64,000 nt of DNA from Candidatus Dojkabacteria bacterium (GCA_016932785.1 JAFGCJ010000002.1:186001-250000), one strand, 5' to 3'; counted from the first letter of the stretch, positions 1 to 9,029 are shown. Notes: generated from the sequence alone by a model not told the origin. Numbers and translations: made by a program.

Positions 1-632
1 GAAACGTAGTTGTCAGGGAGGAGCTTGAGTCTTTTGTTTATCATGTTAGTCATAAAATTCATCATCCCGTTCTCTTTCAACGGCGGACTCAATATCTCCT
101 CTATCTCACAGGCGGCCACTTCAAGAATCCAGTTATAGAAATTTACCCTGGTTTTTACCGCCAACGGCCCGACATTATTATTATTCAGAATATAAATATA
201 CTTATTCAGGGCAGCAGTTACATGTGCAATCTTAGTCTTTGGAATCTTGTCGTTAGGCAAATGACCTCCTCTAATAATTTCCATTACCAAAGGTTCAGCA
301 AGATTCTCACCAGTTGCACCAGGCAGAACATCAATACCAGAAATCTTAGAGATCATACTTCTTTTAAGAGAACGCTCTATTGCCATCCTACGGATAAGAT
401 GCTCATCTTTCCAATCGATGATCTGCCGGATTTTCTCGTATACAACAGCTACACGAGAGGCAAGCTCATCAACATGAATTGGAGAGACAGTATCTTTACT
501 TTCGAATTCTCTTACACGGTTATAATAACCGAGAAGTTCAGAAAATTCTGGAACAAGATTTACATCTCTCTTAACAGTGCTTAATTGCTCACTTTCCTCT
601 TCATTTTTTTCTAAGGATACATCACCGTCCAT
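1..632 (-). CDS. Unknown protein, N-terminal part (runs off window)
   Basis: An open frame starts at the ATG at 632 and continues past position 1, so about 210 residues of the N-terminal part are visible. The visible part is hydrophilic and probably helical, with a Glu-rich start (EKNEEESEQL) and no signal peptide or membrane segment. I do not recognise the family. The start is supported by a TATAAT box (640-645 on the reverse strand) exactly 7 nt upstream of the ATG with no Shine-Dalgarno sequence, the leaderless arrangement seen at many genes here. It is followed upstream on the same strand by the DUF2207 gene. Real gene: codon use is regular and no stop interrupts it; function unknown. Confidence 0.8.
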   Translation of the reverse strand, partial: MDGDVSLEKNEEESEQLSTVKRDVNLVPEFSELLGYYNRVREFESKDTVSPIHVDELASRVAVVYEKIRQIIDWKDEHLIRRMAIERSLKRSMISKISGIDVLPGATGENLAEPLVMEIIRGGHLPNDKIPKTKIAHVTAALNKYIYILNNNNVGPLAVKTRVNFYNWILEVAACEIEEILSPPLKENGMMNFMTNMINKRLKLLPDNYV

Positions 633-639
633 AACGCGA

Positions 640-645
640 ATTATA
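640..645 (-). promoter_or_regulatory. -10 box for leaderless gene at 632
   Basis: TATAAT on the reverse strand, 7 nt before the ATG at 632; transcription would begin at or next to the start codon. Confidence 0.55.
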
Positions 646-702
646 CCAAGATGATAAGGTAAGGTGTAAATCAAAAATTAGGTGCTAAAAATGCTCATCG
701 GA

Positions 703-2742
703 CTAACTCATTCCGCCGCCACCACCGCCACCACCGCCGCCACTAAAACCTCCGCTAAATCCTCCACCACCACTCCATCCGCCTCCACTTGAGGAACCTG
801 AAGAGCTAGGAGTTGATGCCATTACTCCACTAACTGACCTATTCATTCTGGTAATAGACTGAGTGAACAAAGTAGGACTAAACGAGCCACTGCCATAACC
901 TTCGTACCATTCCGGTGGTTCATCATAGATGTCCTTGAAATTCATGGCCCATTCATTTTCCACACCGAAAACCATAGCATATGGGAGATATCGCTCAAAA
1001 GTCTGAGGTGTAAGCTTCTGCACACGAAATCTTTCAGCCGTGTGAAGATACATACGAAATCCTTTACATTTTTCATAAAGTTCCGTCCCCTTCTTTGTTT
1101 TAGATGGCATAAAAAAGCTCAGAACTATCTTCAATACTCCGGACAAAGCAATCATCGGACCACACGTGAAAACGCTAAATATGGACAATCCGGTCAAAAG
1201 AATTCCTCCGAAAAGCATAGCAAACCCAATTCCCAAGTGTTTTCCTCTGACTTTGTCAGGACGTTTCTCGAAATAGTCGCGTTTTTGCATTTCTTCATAA
1301 ATCGCATTCCTTATGCCAGGAAGTTTTTTATAGAACTTATTCTTCAGGTCCTTCGTTTTAATACGCTCCTTTTGACCGAAAATATCGTTTAAAATACGAA
1401 CTTCCATATTACCGAGAACTTTGTAGTTAATCTTGTTCCCCTTTTTGGATACACCACTTTCAAAATCCTTCAGTTTGATAAGCTCATACTCCTTCTTTTT
1501 GTATTCCTTAATCTTAATAAAACCCCTAACCGCAGCATTTATTATTGTTGACGTTATGTCTACTAGATGAACACGTTCATCTTTTATAGAACCAACAACA
1601 ACAGGAGAGATACCTCCTGGAGGATGAAACCACGGCACAACAGTACTCCCTCTTCCAATATCTCTGCCCTTCTTAAGGTAATTACTGACAACAAAATACA
1701 GAAGTACCAAACCTCCTATACAGGACAAAGCATTTATGCTTACGAGACCAGCAATCATCAATTTCCGTGCATCAGTCATCTCAAGTTCGACAGCGAGGTC
1801 CTTAGTCTCTCCAGGCTCAAAATCAAGAAGCATCTCCTCAGAATGATATCCAGATGCCTCAAACCTCACTCGCCTTTCACCAGGAATAATTCCGTCAATC
1901 ACATCATTCCTCAAATACATCTGAACATTATCAACATATATTTCCTGGTTTTTGGGTTTTAGATCAAGTCTCATTCCCGAATATTCATGAACAACACCTT
2001 TTGGGAACTTGACCAGAGCTGTAAAGTCCGAATATGCAGGGATAAAATTTGTGTCCAAAGTCAAAGTATGACTATACTGATCATACGCCCAGTTATAGCT
2101 TCCAAAGTTCCCGTAGACAACAACATCCTCATCATCGATATCCACATCTTTAGGAAAGATTATTCGAGCCTCCGGATTTTCTATACGATAATCTCTATCC
2201 CAGTAAAAAATATTCCAATAGAAAAGATCATAGGTGTCAAAATACCCGATTCCACCGAAAACCCTATACTTTATTGTCCAAGATAGTGTCTCATCATTGA
2301 ACTTCCTCCCATTAGGTGCATATTCCCACAAAATCTTCATCCGCTCTTCACTGTTCTCATATACAGTACTAATCTCATATTCATCCTCGCTAAGTTGCCT
2401 ACCATGTTCATCAAGAACCTCCAATATCTCTATAGTTGAAAACCCTCCGCACTGGAGACTAGGATCAGCCTTACACTTCTCATAATTTTCATCGTCAGTC
2501 AGGGTTATACTCCTCCAAACTCGATGGTACTCCCCCGTTGCTCTATAGGTGATTTTCTCAGTAACGTCAAAAGAGGAGTCCTCATTTATTTCAACCTCAA
2601 CATCGTACCCATCGATATATAGTGAGTCCTGAGCCTGTACCGGCAAAGGGGGTCTCGCCAAAAGAAAAATGTAGGAGCTAATAACAAGCCCAGTCCCACA
2701 CAGGAATCTTTTCAATATACTTCTTATATTGATATCACTCAT
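703..2742 (-). CDS. DUF2207-type membrane protein with Gly-rich tail
   Basis: A 679-residue predicted membrane protein. A hydrophobic N-terminal signal segment (about residues 12-36) leads to an extracytoplasmic beta-rich domain that matches the DUF2207 pattern (YDVEVEINEDSSFDVTEKI), then a transmembrane helix near 325-352, a cytoplasmic segment, a further hydrophobic pair near 505-550, and a C-terminal tail rich in Gly and Ser ending in a run of glycines. It starts 14 nt after the stop of the LemA gene and is surely co-transcribed with it; LemA/DUF2207 or LemA/TPM pairs are common in bacteria. The Gly-rich tail resembles that of the TPM protein at 39596-40576, which is also paired with a LemA. 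Molecular role is not established for the family. Confidence 0.85.
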   Translation of the reverse strand: MSDINIRSILKRFLCGTGLVISSYIFLLARPPLPVQAQDSLYIDGYDVEVEINEDSSFDVTEKITYRATGEYHRVWRSITLTDDENYEKCKADPSLQCGGFSTIEILEVLDEHGRQLSEDEYEISTVYENSEERMKILWEYAPNGRKFNDETLSWTIKYRVFGGIGYFDTYDLFYWNIFYWDRDYRIENPEARIIFPKDVDIDDEDVVVYGNFGSYNWAYDQYSHTLTLDTNFIPAYSDFTALVKFPKGVVHEYSGMRLDLKPKNQEIYVDNVQMYLRNDVIDGIIPGERRVRFEASGYHSEEMLLDFEPGETKDLAVELEMTDARKLMIAGLVSINALSCIGGLVLLYFVVSNYLKKGRDIGRGSTVVPWFHPPGGISPVVVGSIKDERVHLVDITSTIINAAVRGFIKIKEYKKKEYELIKLKDFESGVSKKGNKINYKVLGNMEVRILNDIFGQKERIKTKDLKNKFYKKLPGIRNAIYEEMQKRDYFEKRPDKVRGKHLGIGFAMLFGGILLTGLSIFSVFTCGPMIALSGVLKIVLSFFMPSKTKKGTELYEKCKGFRMYLHTAERFRVQKLTPQTFERYLPYAMVFGVENEWAMNFKDIYDEPPEWYEGYGSGSFSPTLFTQSITRMNRSVSGVMASTPSSSGSSSGGGWSGGGGFSGGFSGGGGGGGGGGMS

Positions 2743-2756
2743 TTCTAATGTCTCAA

Positions 2757-3329
2757 CTACTCAGACTTTTCCGAGAAATCTACTTTTACATTTTCCCTCT
2801 CACCACTTGCAGCTTCAAAGAATTCTCTTGTCTTGAAATTCATTATTGAAGCGACAAGACTTGCAGGAAAGACCATTATCTTGGTATTGAAGTCCCGAAC
2901 TGCTCCGTTGTAATACCGGCGTGCCCCTTGAACTTCGTCTTCAATAGCGCTCAACTCATCCTGGAGTTTATTAAAACTGGAATCAGCTTTAAGTTCAGGA
3001 TAGTTCTCGGCAACAGCAAAGACCGTTTTCAATGTCGCCGCAAGCTCTGTCTCAGCTTTACCTTTACTATCAGGCCCTTCTGCTTGCATTGCTGAAGTTC
3101 TGAGCTGAGCAACTTTCTCAAACAATCCTTTCTCGTGTTTCGCATATCCCTTCACCGTTTCAACAAGATTAGGAATAAGGTCATACCTACGCTTAAGTTG
3201 TACATCAATACCACTCCATGCCTCATCAACTAATATCTTCAGTTTTGTAAGGCTGTTATAAAGAGAAACAGCATAAACGGCAACCGCGGCAATAACTACC
3301 AGAGGAATACACAGTAAGACCCAAATCAT
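2757..3329 (-). CDS. lemA: LemA family protein
   Basis: A 190-residue LemA-family protein: one N-terminal transmembrane helix (residues 2-24) followed by a long-helix cytoplasmic or extracytoplasmic bundle with the family signatures RRYDLIPNLVETVKGY and the NYPELKA segment. The length is normal for LemA. It is the first gene of a two-gene unit with the DUF2207 protein downstream. A second LemA (40611-41261) occurs in the window with a different partner. The precise function of LemA is unsettled; an envelope-associated role is inferred from the membrane anchor and partners. Confidence 0.92.
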   Translation of the reverse strand: MIWVLLCIPLVVIAAVAVYAVSLYNSLTKLKILVDEAWSGIDVQLKRRYDLIPNLVETVKGYAKHEKGLFEKVAQLRTSAMQAEGPDSKGKAETELAATLKTVFAVAENYPELKADSSFNKLQDELSAIEDEVQGARRYYNGAVRDFNTKIMVFPASLVASIMNFKTREFFEAASGERENVKVDFSEKSE

Positions 3330-3421
3330 GAAAGTAGGGGAATTTAAAATTTATATATTTTAACTATATTTTTTTAGTGATGTCTTGTCAACAACAATTT
3401 TCCTTTCTGCGCCCTTTAGGG

Positions 3422-3427
3422 TAAGAT
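3422..3427 (+). promoter_or_regulatory. -10 box for leaderless permease operon
   Basis: TAAGAT followed by 7 nt and then the GTG start codon at 3435; no Shine-Dalgarno sequence. Confidence 0.45.
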
Positions 3428-3434
3428 TTCTGCA

Positions 3435-4223
3435 GTGAAAAAATACTTTGAAATACTAAAAATAAAAATCAATTCCACAATAACCGAAAAGGAGATCATT
3501 CTAATATGGTCGTTCTCCAGTTTCATAATACTATTAGGAAGCATAGCCTTCTGGACATCAAGCGGGACTACTCAAATCGGCAGCTACACAAACAGGTCAA
3601 TACCCGCCTATCATATCTATATCTTTGCTGTTAGAGAGATTGTCCAGTGGCTGGTTTTCTGGGAAATCTATGGAGACATTCGGGATGGACGGATTTCAAA
3701 CGTCCTTTTGAAGCCAATAAGCTATCTTCGAATGAAGATCCTCGGGGAACTTGGTTACCACGTTGTCTCAGCTGTAATAAGTTCCATCGTTATAACCGCT
3801 CTCGTGTTACTTACTTACAGATCTCTTGATTTTGATGTAAGTACATCCAGCCTTCTACTCTCAGTGGTGGCCTTTCCCATTTCAATTGCAGTGACATTTC
3901 TCCTAAACTTCATTATCGGATGCGCAACTTTCTTCTGGACAGAATCATATTTTCTCGAACAACTCTACTGGATAATTACAGCTACGTTCGGCGGTGCATA
4001 TGTTCCCATAGCTCTGTATCCAGATAAAATAGCTACAATTCTTGGTTTTTCGCCATTTAGATACACATATTCGTTCCCCGCAGAAATAGCATTCAGAAAG
4101 CTCGACAACGCTGGCCTAGTTTTGGGAATGACATTGGGAATCATCTGGGTGATAGTACTATATTTTCTAGCTAAACTGATTTGGAAGGCAGGTCTGAAGA
4201 AATACTCGGCCTTCGGAACATGA
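3435..4223 (+). CDS. ABC-2 type permease (DUF990-like), first of pair
   Basis: A 262-residue integral membrane protein with about six transmembrane helices, of the ABC-2 (ABC2_membrane_6/DUF990-like) type. It shows the family's cytoplasmic amphipathic segment GDIRDGRISNVLLKPISYL, repeated in the next gene as RSGDFDAILLKPVSARF, which shows that the two permeases are paralogues forming a heterodimer. GTG start, leaderless. The stop overlaps the next start as ATGA. No ATP-binding subunit lies next to the pair, so the ATPase must be encoded elsewhere. Substrate unknown. Confidence 0.85.
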   Translation: MKKYFEILKIKINSTITEKEIILIWSFSSFIILLGSIAFWTSSGTTQIGSYTNRSIPAYHIYIFAVREIVQWLVFWEIYGDIRDGRISNVLLKPISYLRMKILGELGYHVVSAVISSIVITALVLLTYRSLDFDVSTSSLLLSVVAFPISIAVTFLLNFIIGCATFFWTESYFLEQLYWIITATFGGAYVPIALYPDKIATILGFSPFRYTYSFPAEIAFRKLDNAGLVLGMTLGIIWVIVLYFLAKLIWKAGLKKYSAFGT

Positions 4224-5005
4224 AAAGATACCTTAGACTCTACAGAGAAATAATAATCTTCTGCCTAAAGAGGGAAATAGAGTTCAGGTTGAACTTTTTG
4301 CTTAACGTTTTTGCCTTTTCTCTATGGACAATTAGTGGATATGTTGTAACTCTTGTTGCTTATGGATACTCAGGATCTTTCGCCGGATGGGATGAAAAGC
4401 AAATGCTGCTATTTATAACAATCTTTAACTTGGCAAACAGTCTTCTAAAATTTTCTTTATACAATAATTTGACACATTTTTCGGAAAAAATGAGGTCAGG
4501 TGATTTCGATGCAATCCTGCTTAAACCAGTATCAGCAAGGTTCACAATTTCCGCTTCACGAGTTAGATTTGAGCAGATCCCTAGAACAATCGTTTTTGTT
4601 GTTTTAATAATAGTATTTGGACTTCAAGCCAATCCGCATATGAATTTCTTCAATATTTTCTTTGGATTTCTTACGATCATAATAGGAATATTCGCAATGT
4701 ACAATTTTCTGTTTATAATCGCCTGCTACGCCCTATGGAAACCCAGAGTTTGGAATACTTTTTCCATAATTGAATCGGTAGAAGAGCTTTCAGACAAACC
4801 AAGAAATATGTATAAAGGAATAATGTTCTATATTGTCACAATACTTCCTCTAGCCGCTTTTTCGACAATTCCGGCAAAATTCTTCCTGGGAGAAGGTTCA
4901 GTACCACTGTTTATTGAAAGTTTAGGACTGATGCTGGTTTTCTTTTACCTCTCAAATATTGTCTGGAAGGCAGGACTGAAGCACTACGAAAGCGCTTCAT
5001 CATAG
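4220..5005 (+). CDS. ABC-2 type permease (DUF990-like), second of pair
   Basis: A 261-residue membrane protein with roughly six hydrophobic helices, paralogous to the preceding permease (both carry an LLKPVS/LLKPIS turn and end in a WKAGLK motif: IWKAGLKKYSAF in the first, VWKAGLKHYESA here). The start is taken at 4220, where ATGA overlaps the upstream stop, indicating translational coupling; an upstream in-frame start at 4181 would lie inside the first gene. Together they would form the membrane part of an ABC exporter of the DUF990 group. The ATPase is absent from this window. Confidence 0.85.
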   Translation: MKRYLRLYREIIIFCLKREIEFRLNFLLNVFAFSLWTISGYVVTLVAYGYSGSFAGWDEKQMLLFITIFNLANSLLKFSLYNNLTHFSEKMRSGDFDAILLKPVSARFTISASRVRFEQIPRTIVFVVLIIVFGLQANPHMNFFNIFFGFLTIIIGIFAMYNFLFIIACYALWKPRVWNTFSIIESVEELSDKPRNMYKGIMFYIVTILPLAAFSTIPAKFFLGEGSVPLFIESLGLMLVFFYLSNIVWKAGLKHYESASS

Positions 5006-5062
5006 TCTGATAAGCTGATTCCTTTTTCCAGTAATTTCCACGAAAAATCCACAATTTTCATA

Positions 5063-5068
5063 TATAAT
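5063..5068 (+). promoter_or_regulatory. -10 box for leaderless two-component operon
   Basis: TATAAT, 9 nt, then the ATG of the response regulator at 5078. No ribosome binding site is present. Confidence 0.6.
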
Positions 5069-5077
5069 TGAGTAACA

Positions 5078-5740
5078 ATGAAAATATTACTGGTAGAAGA
5101 CAGCAAAGAACTACTCGAAGCTATGGCGCAGGCACTAATTGACGAGGGCTACACGGTAGATCAGGCCCAGGATGGTAATAAAGGCTATGAGTACGCAATG
5201 GTTAACGGATACGACATACTCATCCTCGATCTAAATCTCCCAAATAAATCCGGATATGAAATCGCAAAAGCATTCAGAAAAGACAATTCTACAACTCCAA
5301 TTATGGCTGTAACAGCAAGAGATGCTTTACCAGACAAATTAAAAGGCTTTGATCTTGGATTTGATGATTACCTCACAAAGCCATTTGAAATACCTGAGCT
5401 TATGGCCCGAGTTCGTGCCCTGATAAGGAGATCCAAACCGAACAAAAAGAAAGTAATTGAGACACACAATTTGAAAATAGACTCACAAAGCAGAAAAGTG
5501 ATGGAAGGAAAGAAAGAGATAGATCTTACCAAGACAGAATTTAACATTCTAGAATATTTAGTAAGACATCAAGGCCTTGTAGTGGAAAACGGTAAACTTA
5601 TTGAAGCTATTTGGGGTGAAGATGCTGACCTTCTAGACCCTCCTGTTAGATCCCATGTGAAGAACCTTCGTAAAAAAATTGGAGATGATAATATGACAAT
5701 AATAAAAACCGTTCCCGGGGTTGGTTACATTATTGAGTAG
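5078..5740 (+). CDS. OmpR/PhoB-family response regulator
   Basis: A 220-residue two-domain response regulator. The receiver domain has the acidic pair E7/D8, the phospho-acceptor D51 (LILDLNLP), T79 and K101 (LTKPF). The C-terminal winged-helix DNA-binding domain (about 125-220) carries LTKTEFNILEYLVRH and the terminal VRSHVKNLRKKIGDD...TVPGVGYI pattern typical of OmpR/PhoB. The kinase gene begins 4 nt after its stop, so they form one operon. Promoter is leaderless. A plausible target is the secreted-protein gene at 7029, which has repeated CTAGTTT-like sites upstream (inference). Confidence 0.95.
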   Translation: MKILLVEDSKELLEAMAQALIDEGYTVDQAQDGNKGYEYAMVNGYDILILDLNLPNKSGYEIAKAFRKDNSTTPIMAVTARDALPDKLKGFDLGFDDYLTKPFEIPELMARVRALIRRSKPNKKKVIETHNLKIDSQSRKVMEGKKEIDLTKTEFNILEYLVRHQGLVVENGKLIEAIWGEDADLLDPPVRSHVKNLRKKIGDDNMTIIKTVPGVGYIIE

Positions 5741-5744
5741 AAAT

Positions 5745-6896
5745 ATGTTCAGAACTTTAAAGATAAAATTCACAATAGCATTTTCAGCGACCCTCACGGT
5801 CGCAATTCTAATCTTGGCTAACCTACTTTATATTTTCGGCGTTGTACAACCTGCACCCGAGCTTACACTGGACGAACTGCAAGACATAACTACGCACAGG
5901 CCGCAGATACATAAATACCTCGAAGATAACCCTGAGATCGAGAATCTTGTAGAAATCGGCTCAATTGTAAGAGAGAAGCAACGGCAAAGATATACTGTTA
6001 CACTCATAGTTATAACTGTACCCGCTATAGTCCTCTCTACTGTGGCAGCATACGCTCTCGCATCCTATCTCGTAAAACCAATAGAAGATCTTGCATCTAT
6101 CCTCTCAAGCCTCAATACTTGGGATGTCTCCAAGAGAGTACCTGAACAAAAAAGTTCAGAAGAAATCGAAGCATTGATTACTTCATTTAATAATCTTCTC
6201 GAAGAACTCGAAAAGTCATTTCGGACACAAGAAAACTTCATACAAGATGCAGCACACGAGTTAAGAACCCCCATCGCGGCAACGAAGGCCACCCTACAGG
6301 TATTTAAGAATAAGAAAGACCCCACAAAAGATGAATATAAGCAGTTGGTTGAAACCGTCGAAAGCCTGAACTCTCAACTGGTAAGACTGAATGAAGCCTT
6401 GCTATTTTTGAATAGAAAAGGACCTGATAGAGGCAAGTTCATTAAAATTAATATTAATGAACTCCTAGAAGAGGTTCTTGAGAGCCTGTCTTCAATATCG
6501 AAAACAGAGAACGTTTCCATTCAGTTTAATCCAAAAGGTAAGAAAAAGGTCAATGCCAACCCCGAAAAGCTTGCCCGCGCACTACAAAATATAGTTGAAA
6601 ACGCAATCAAATACTCCAAAAAAGATAAAGGAAAAGTTACAATAACAACCGCTGATAAAGACAAGTCTATAGAAATCACAATCAAGGACAACGGAATTGG
6701 AATACCAAAGAAAGACCTTCCAAATATATTTGACAGATTTTATCGCGGCGCAAATGTCCATGACAGATCAGCCGACGGCAGCGGTCTCGGACTCTCAATT
6801 GTAAAGAAGATCGTGGAAGATCACTCAGGAGAAATCAGCGTATCAAGCAGAAAAAACAGAGGCACCACCTTCAAAATATCCCTTCCCAAAGTCTAA
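5745..6896 (+). CDS. Sensor histidine kinase
   Basis: A 383-residue membrane kinase. Transmembrane helix 1 is near residues 10-33, a short extracytoplasmic loop of about 50 residues follows (acidic, with DELQDITTHRPQ), then transmembrane helix 2 near 83-107, a HAMP-like linker, the dimerisation H-box with phospho-acceptor H171 (AAHELRTPIAA), and an HATPase domain with N-box (NIVENAIKYSK), G1 (DNGIGIPKK), F-box (IFDRFYRG) and G2 (GSGLGLSIVKK). The start is set at the ATG 4 nt after the regulator stop; the frame is open slightly upstream to a TTG at 5721 but that overlaps the regulator. The short sensor loop suggests sensing of envelope state or a small ligand. Confidence 0.93.
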   Translation: MFRTLKIKFTIAFSATLTVAILILANLLYIFGVVQPAPELTLDELQDITTHRPQIHKYLEDNPEIENLVEIGSIVREKQRQRYTVTLIVITVPAIVLSTVAAYALASYLVKPIEDLASILSSLNTWDVSKRVPEQKSSEEIEALITSFNNLLEELEKSFRTQENFIQDAAHELRTPIAATKATLQVFKNKKDPTKDEYKQLVETVESLNSQLVRLNEALLFLNRKGPDRGKFIKININELLEEVLESLSSISKTENVSIQFNPKGKKKVNANPEKLARALQNIVENAIKYSKKDKGKVTITTADKDKSIEITIKDNGIGIPKKDLPNIFDRFYRGANVHDRSADGSGLGLSIVKKIVEDHSGEISVSSRKNRGTTFKISLPKV

Positions 6897-6932
6897 ATTC
6901 CATTTCACACAAAATCCACATATCAGAGCGTA

Positions 6933-7010
6933 AACTGGTTTTAATTTAAATTCTAAACTAGTTTAATATGATATAGATTGCCTCATATTCATTCTGACCT
7001 AGTTTTATCT
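6933..7010 (+). promoter_or_regulatory. Repeated CTRGTTTTA-like sites, candidate operator
   Basis: Three similar direct copies occur upstream of the gene at 7029: ACTGGTTTTAA (6934), ACTAGTTTAAT (6957) and CCTAGTTTTAT (6998). Core-to-core distances are 23 and 41 nt, near whole helical turns, as expected of multiple binding sites for a dimeric regulator. The neighbouring OmpR-type regulator is the obvious candidate binder; this is inference. Confidence 0.35.
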
Positions 7011-7028
7011 TAATTAAGTTAAATTCCA

Positions 7029-7667
7029 ATGAAGAAAACACATAAAACCATAATTGTAGCAGTTGCAGCCGTAGGAACACTTATAGGTGGAGCTCTTTTG
7101 GCCGGAAAGGCACTTGCTCAAATGGAGGAGTCAAATACTATTCTCTCTCGTGCGGCAGAAATTCTCGGGATGGATGAAGACAAGATCACCTCCGCTTTCA
7201 CCACCGCTAGAAACGAGCGCATTGACCAGATGCTGGAGGATGGTGAGATTACTGAAGAACAGGCGGATAGGATGAAGGAGAACGACTTCATGTTCGGGAT
7301 GGGAGGACACAGAGGTCCAGGTGGTCCAATGGGCCTAGGAAGAATAGAGGATCTTGCTGAATACCTCGCTATGGATAGAGCAGATCTGATCGAACAGTGG
7401 AAAGATGCTGATAACCTTGCCACCGTAATAGAAGCCAAAGGAAAATCTGTTGATAATGTGAAGCAGTATCTTCTCGAAAAACTTGGAGAGCATCTCGATG
7501 AAATGGTGGCTGATGAAAAAATCACCGAAGACCAGGCCGCCGAAAGATTGGAAAACGCTGAAGAACACCTTGACGAATTCTTAAATGACATGTCGGCTCC
7601 ACCCAAAGGCCATCCTGGAAACGGCGGATTCGGACTAAACAACAAACTGGAAGAAGAGTCTGAATAA
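7029..7667 (+). CDS. Secreted helical protein, DUF2680-like
   Basis: A 212-residue exported protein. Residues 1-31 form a classical signal peptide ending AGKALA before QMEES. The mature part has repeated short helix-turn units of the form (E/A)D(G/E)(E/K)ITE(E/D)QA(D/A)RM/L, at about 76-90 and 158-175, reminiscent of DUF2680-type secreted proteins, plus a Gly/Pro/His-rich linker (GGHRGPGGPMG) near 97-107. Function unknown. It lies downstream of the two-component operon, has repeated upstream sites, and ends in a strong terminator, so it is a monocistronic, probably regulated gene. Confidence 0.75.
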   Translation: MKKTHKTIIVAVAAVGTLIGGALLAGKALAQMEESNTILSRAAEILGMDEDKITSAFTTARNERIDQMLEDGEITEEQADRMKENDFMFGMGGHRGPGGPMGLGRIEDLAEYLAMDRADLIEQWKDADNLATVIEAKGKSVDNVKQYLLEKLGEHLDEMVADEKITEDQAAERLENAEEHLDEFLNDMSAPPKGHPGNGGFGLNNKLEEESE

Positions 7668-7690
7668 AACACATACAAGGATAGGTCAGA

Positions 7691-7721
7691 GAGCCAGGTC
7701 TTGTACCTGGCTCTTTTTTTT
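7691..7721 (+). terminator. Rho-independent terminator
   Basis: Perfect 9-bp stem (GAGCCAGGT / ACCTGGCTC) with a 5-nt loop followed by eight T residues, 24 nt after the stop of the secreted-protein gene. Confidence 0.93.
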
Positions 7722-7735
7722 ACAGAAAACCTACG

Positions 7736-8257
7736 TTACTTATCCCTTTTGCTCTCATCTTCAGCACTATCATACTTCCCCTCCCACTCGTCTACCTTCT
7801 CCCCTTTGATTTTCTTATCAACCATTTCTATTTCCTCAGAGAGACCCGGCACAAATTCATAGTCGCCAATCTGATACCCCTCAATCCATGCGAATTCGGT
7901 CAACTCATCAGCAAGAGTTACATCACCTGATTCATAATCACAATAAAAACTAAGTATCAAAGTGGGGATACCATCTGAGCGGATATAAGCAAGACTCAAG
8001 AGATACCTAATATTCTTCACTTCAATACCAGTTTCCTCTCTAATCTCACGTTTAAGCTGTTCTTCTAGAACATTGTACCAGCTATCTCCAGTATCTTTGT
8101 CCCGAGAAGTATAATCTGAACTTCGAAGCTTACCACCGGGGACAGTCCAGAGACCAGGAAATGCGGCCTCGCTCTCACTACGCTTTGTTATCAAGTATTT
8201 ACCATCTTTAATAATAATTCCTGTAGTTACTACATAGTGAGATTTATCATCTTGCAT
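7736..8257 (-). CDS. Nudix hydrolase
   Basis: A 173-residue Nudix protein. The Nudix box is present but enlarged: GGKL is separated from LKREIREETGIEV by an extra loop of about 20 residues (SSDYTSRDKDTGDSW region), while the catalytic REIREETG helix is intact. The C-terminus is highly charged. The start is placed at the ATG at 8257 because a TATTAT box sits 7 nt upstream; the frame continues 8 codons further upstream but that would cross the promoter. Substrate cannot be told; presumably a nucleoside diphosphate derivative. Confidence 0.85.
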   Translation of the reverse strand: MQDDKSHYVVTTGIIIKDGKYLITKRSESEAAFPGLWTVPGGKLRSSDYTSRDKDTGDSWYNVLEEQLKREIREETGIEVKNIRYLLSLAYIRSDGIPTLILSFYCDYESGDVTLADELTEFAWIEGYQIGDYEFVPGLSEEIEMVDKKIKGEKVDEWEGKYDSAEDESKRDK

Positions 8258-8360
8258 GATATAGATAATACACCTGAGCAAACCTTAAAATCCAGAGTAC
8301 AACCAAAAAAAAAGAAACACCCCTGAAAAACGACCAAAAATGTAGTAAAATAAATGCTAC

Positions 8361-9029
8361 ATGACAAAGTTACCTCGTGAATTCTACATCAGAGATACTG
8401 TAACTGTCGCAAAAGAACTTCTCGGAAAGTCACTGACTAGAGCCACAAAAGAAGGCATAACAACAGGAATAATTGTCGAGACTGAGGCATACAAAGGCAA
8501 GGATGACCCCGCCAGCCATTTCTATAGCAACAAGATTACTGACAAAACCAAAATCGGCTACGAGCAAGGCGGATTAGCCTATGTCTACAGTATTTATGGC
8601 GTGTACTACTGCCTAGGCATTGTTACCGAAAAGAAGTTCGAGCCAGGTGCAGTTCTTGTCCGAGCGGTTGAACCCAAGGCTGGAATACAGCTAATGGCAG
8701 AAAGAAGAGGATTCCCTCCAATGGAACCAAATCTAGAGAAAAAAGTCTGCAGTGGCCCTTCCAAGTTGTGTCAGGCATTTGCAATTGACAAATCTCTTTA
8801 CGGGGAGAATCTAACGGGTGATTCGCTATGGGTAAGTGAAGGAAAATTGGAACCTACTGATTCGGAAATAGCTTCAAGCATAAGAGTAGGAATTGATTAC
8901 ACCAAAAAAGGATCGGAATATAAGTGGCGATTCTTTATGAAAGACAACCCATTTATTTCTGTAAGCAAGGTAACCGAAAAACCGGCCAGGAAAGAGGAAC
9001 GCTCAATATTTCACCAATCACAGGATTAA
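8361..9029 (+). CDS. 3-methyladenine DNA glycosylase (AAG/Mpg family)
   Basis: A 222-residue protein of the AAG/MPG family of alkyl-purine DNA glycosylases, which excise alkylated bases in base-excision repair. Family signatures are visible in order: LPREFYIRDTVTVAKELLGK at the N-terminus, IIVETEAYKGKDDPASHF, AYVYSIYGVYYCLGIV, GAVLVRAVEPK and CSGPSKLCQAFAID. The Glu in VETEAY is the expected catalytic acid. Leaderless start (TAAAAT, 9 nt, ATG). It converges with the next gene, the two stop codons overlapping in a shared TTAA. Confidence 0.93.
   Translation: MTKLPREFYIRDTVTVAKELLGKSLTRATKEGITTGIIVETEAYKGKDDPASHFYSNKITDKTKIGYEQGGLAYVYSIYGVYYCLGIVTEKKFEPGAVLVRAVEPKAGIQLMAERRGFPPMEPNLEKKVCSGPSKLCQAFAIDKSLYGENLTGDSLWVSEGKLEPTDSEIASSIRVGIDYTKKGSEYKWRFFMKDNPFISVSKVTEKPARKEERSIFHQSQD

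Noticed and set aside
222..584. Forward ORF of 120 codons at the left end
   Set aside because: Antisense to the partial reverse-strand gene, which has a well-placed promoter and better codon use.
7118..7678. A 186-codon reverse frame across the secreted-protein gene
   Set aside because: Shadow of the 7029 gene; the forward frame has a signal peptide and terminator.
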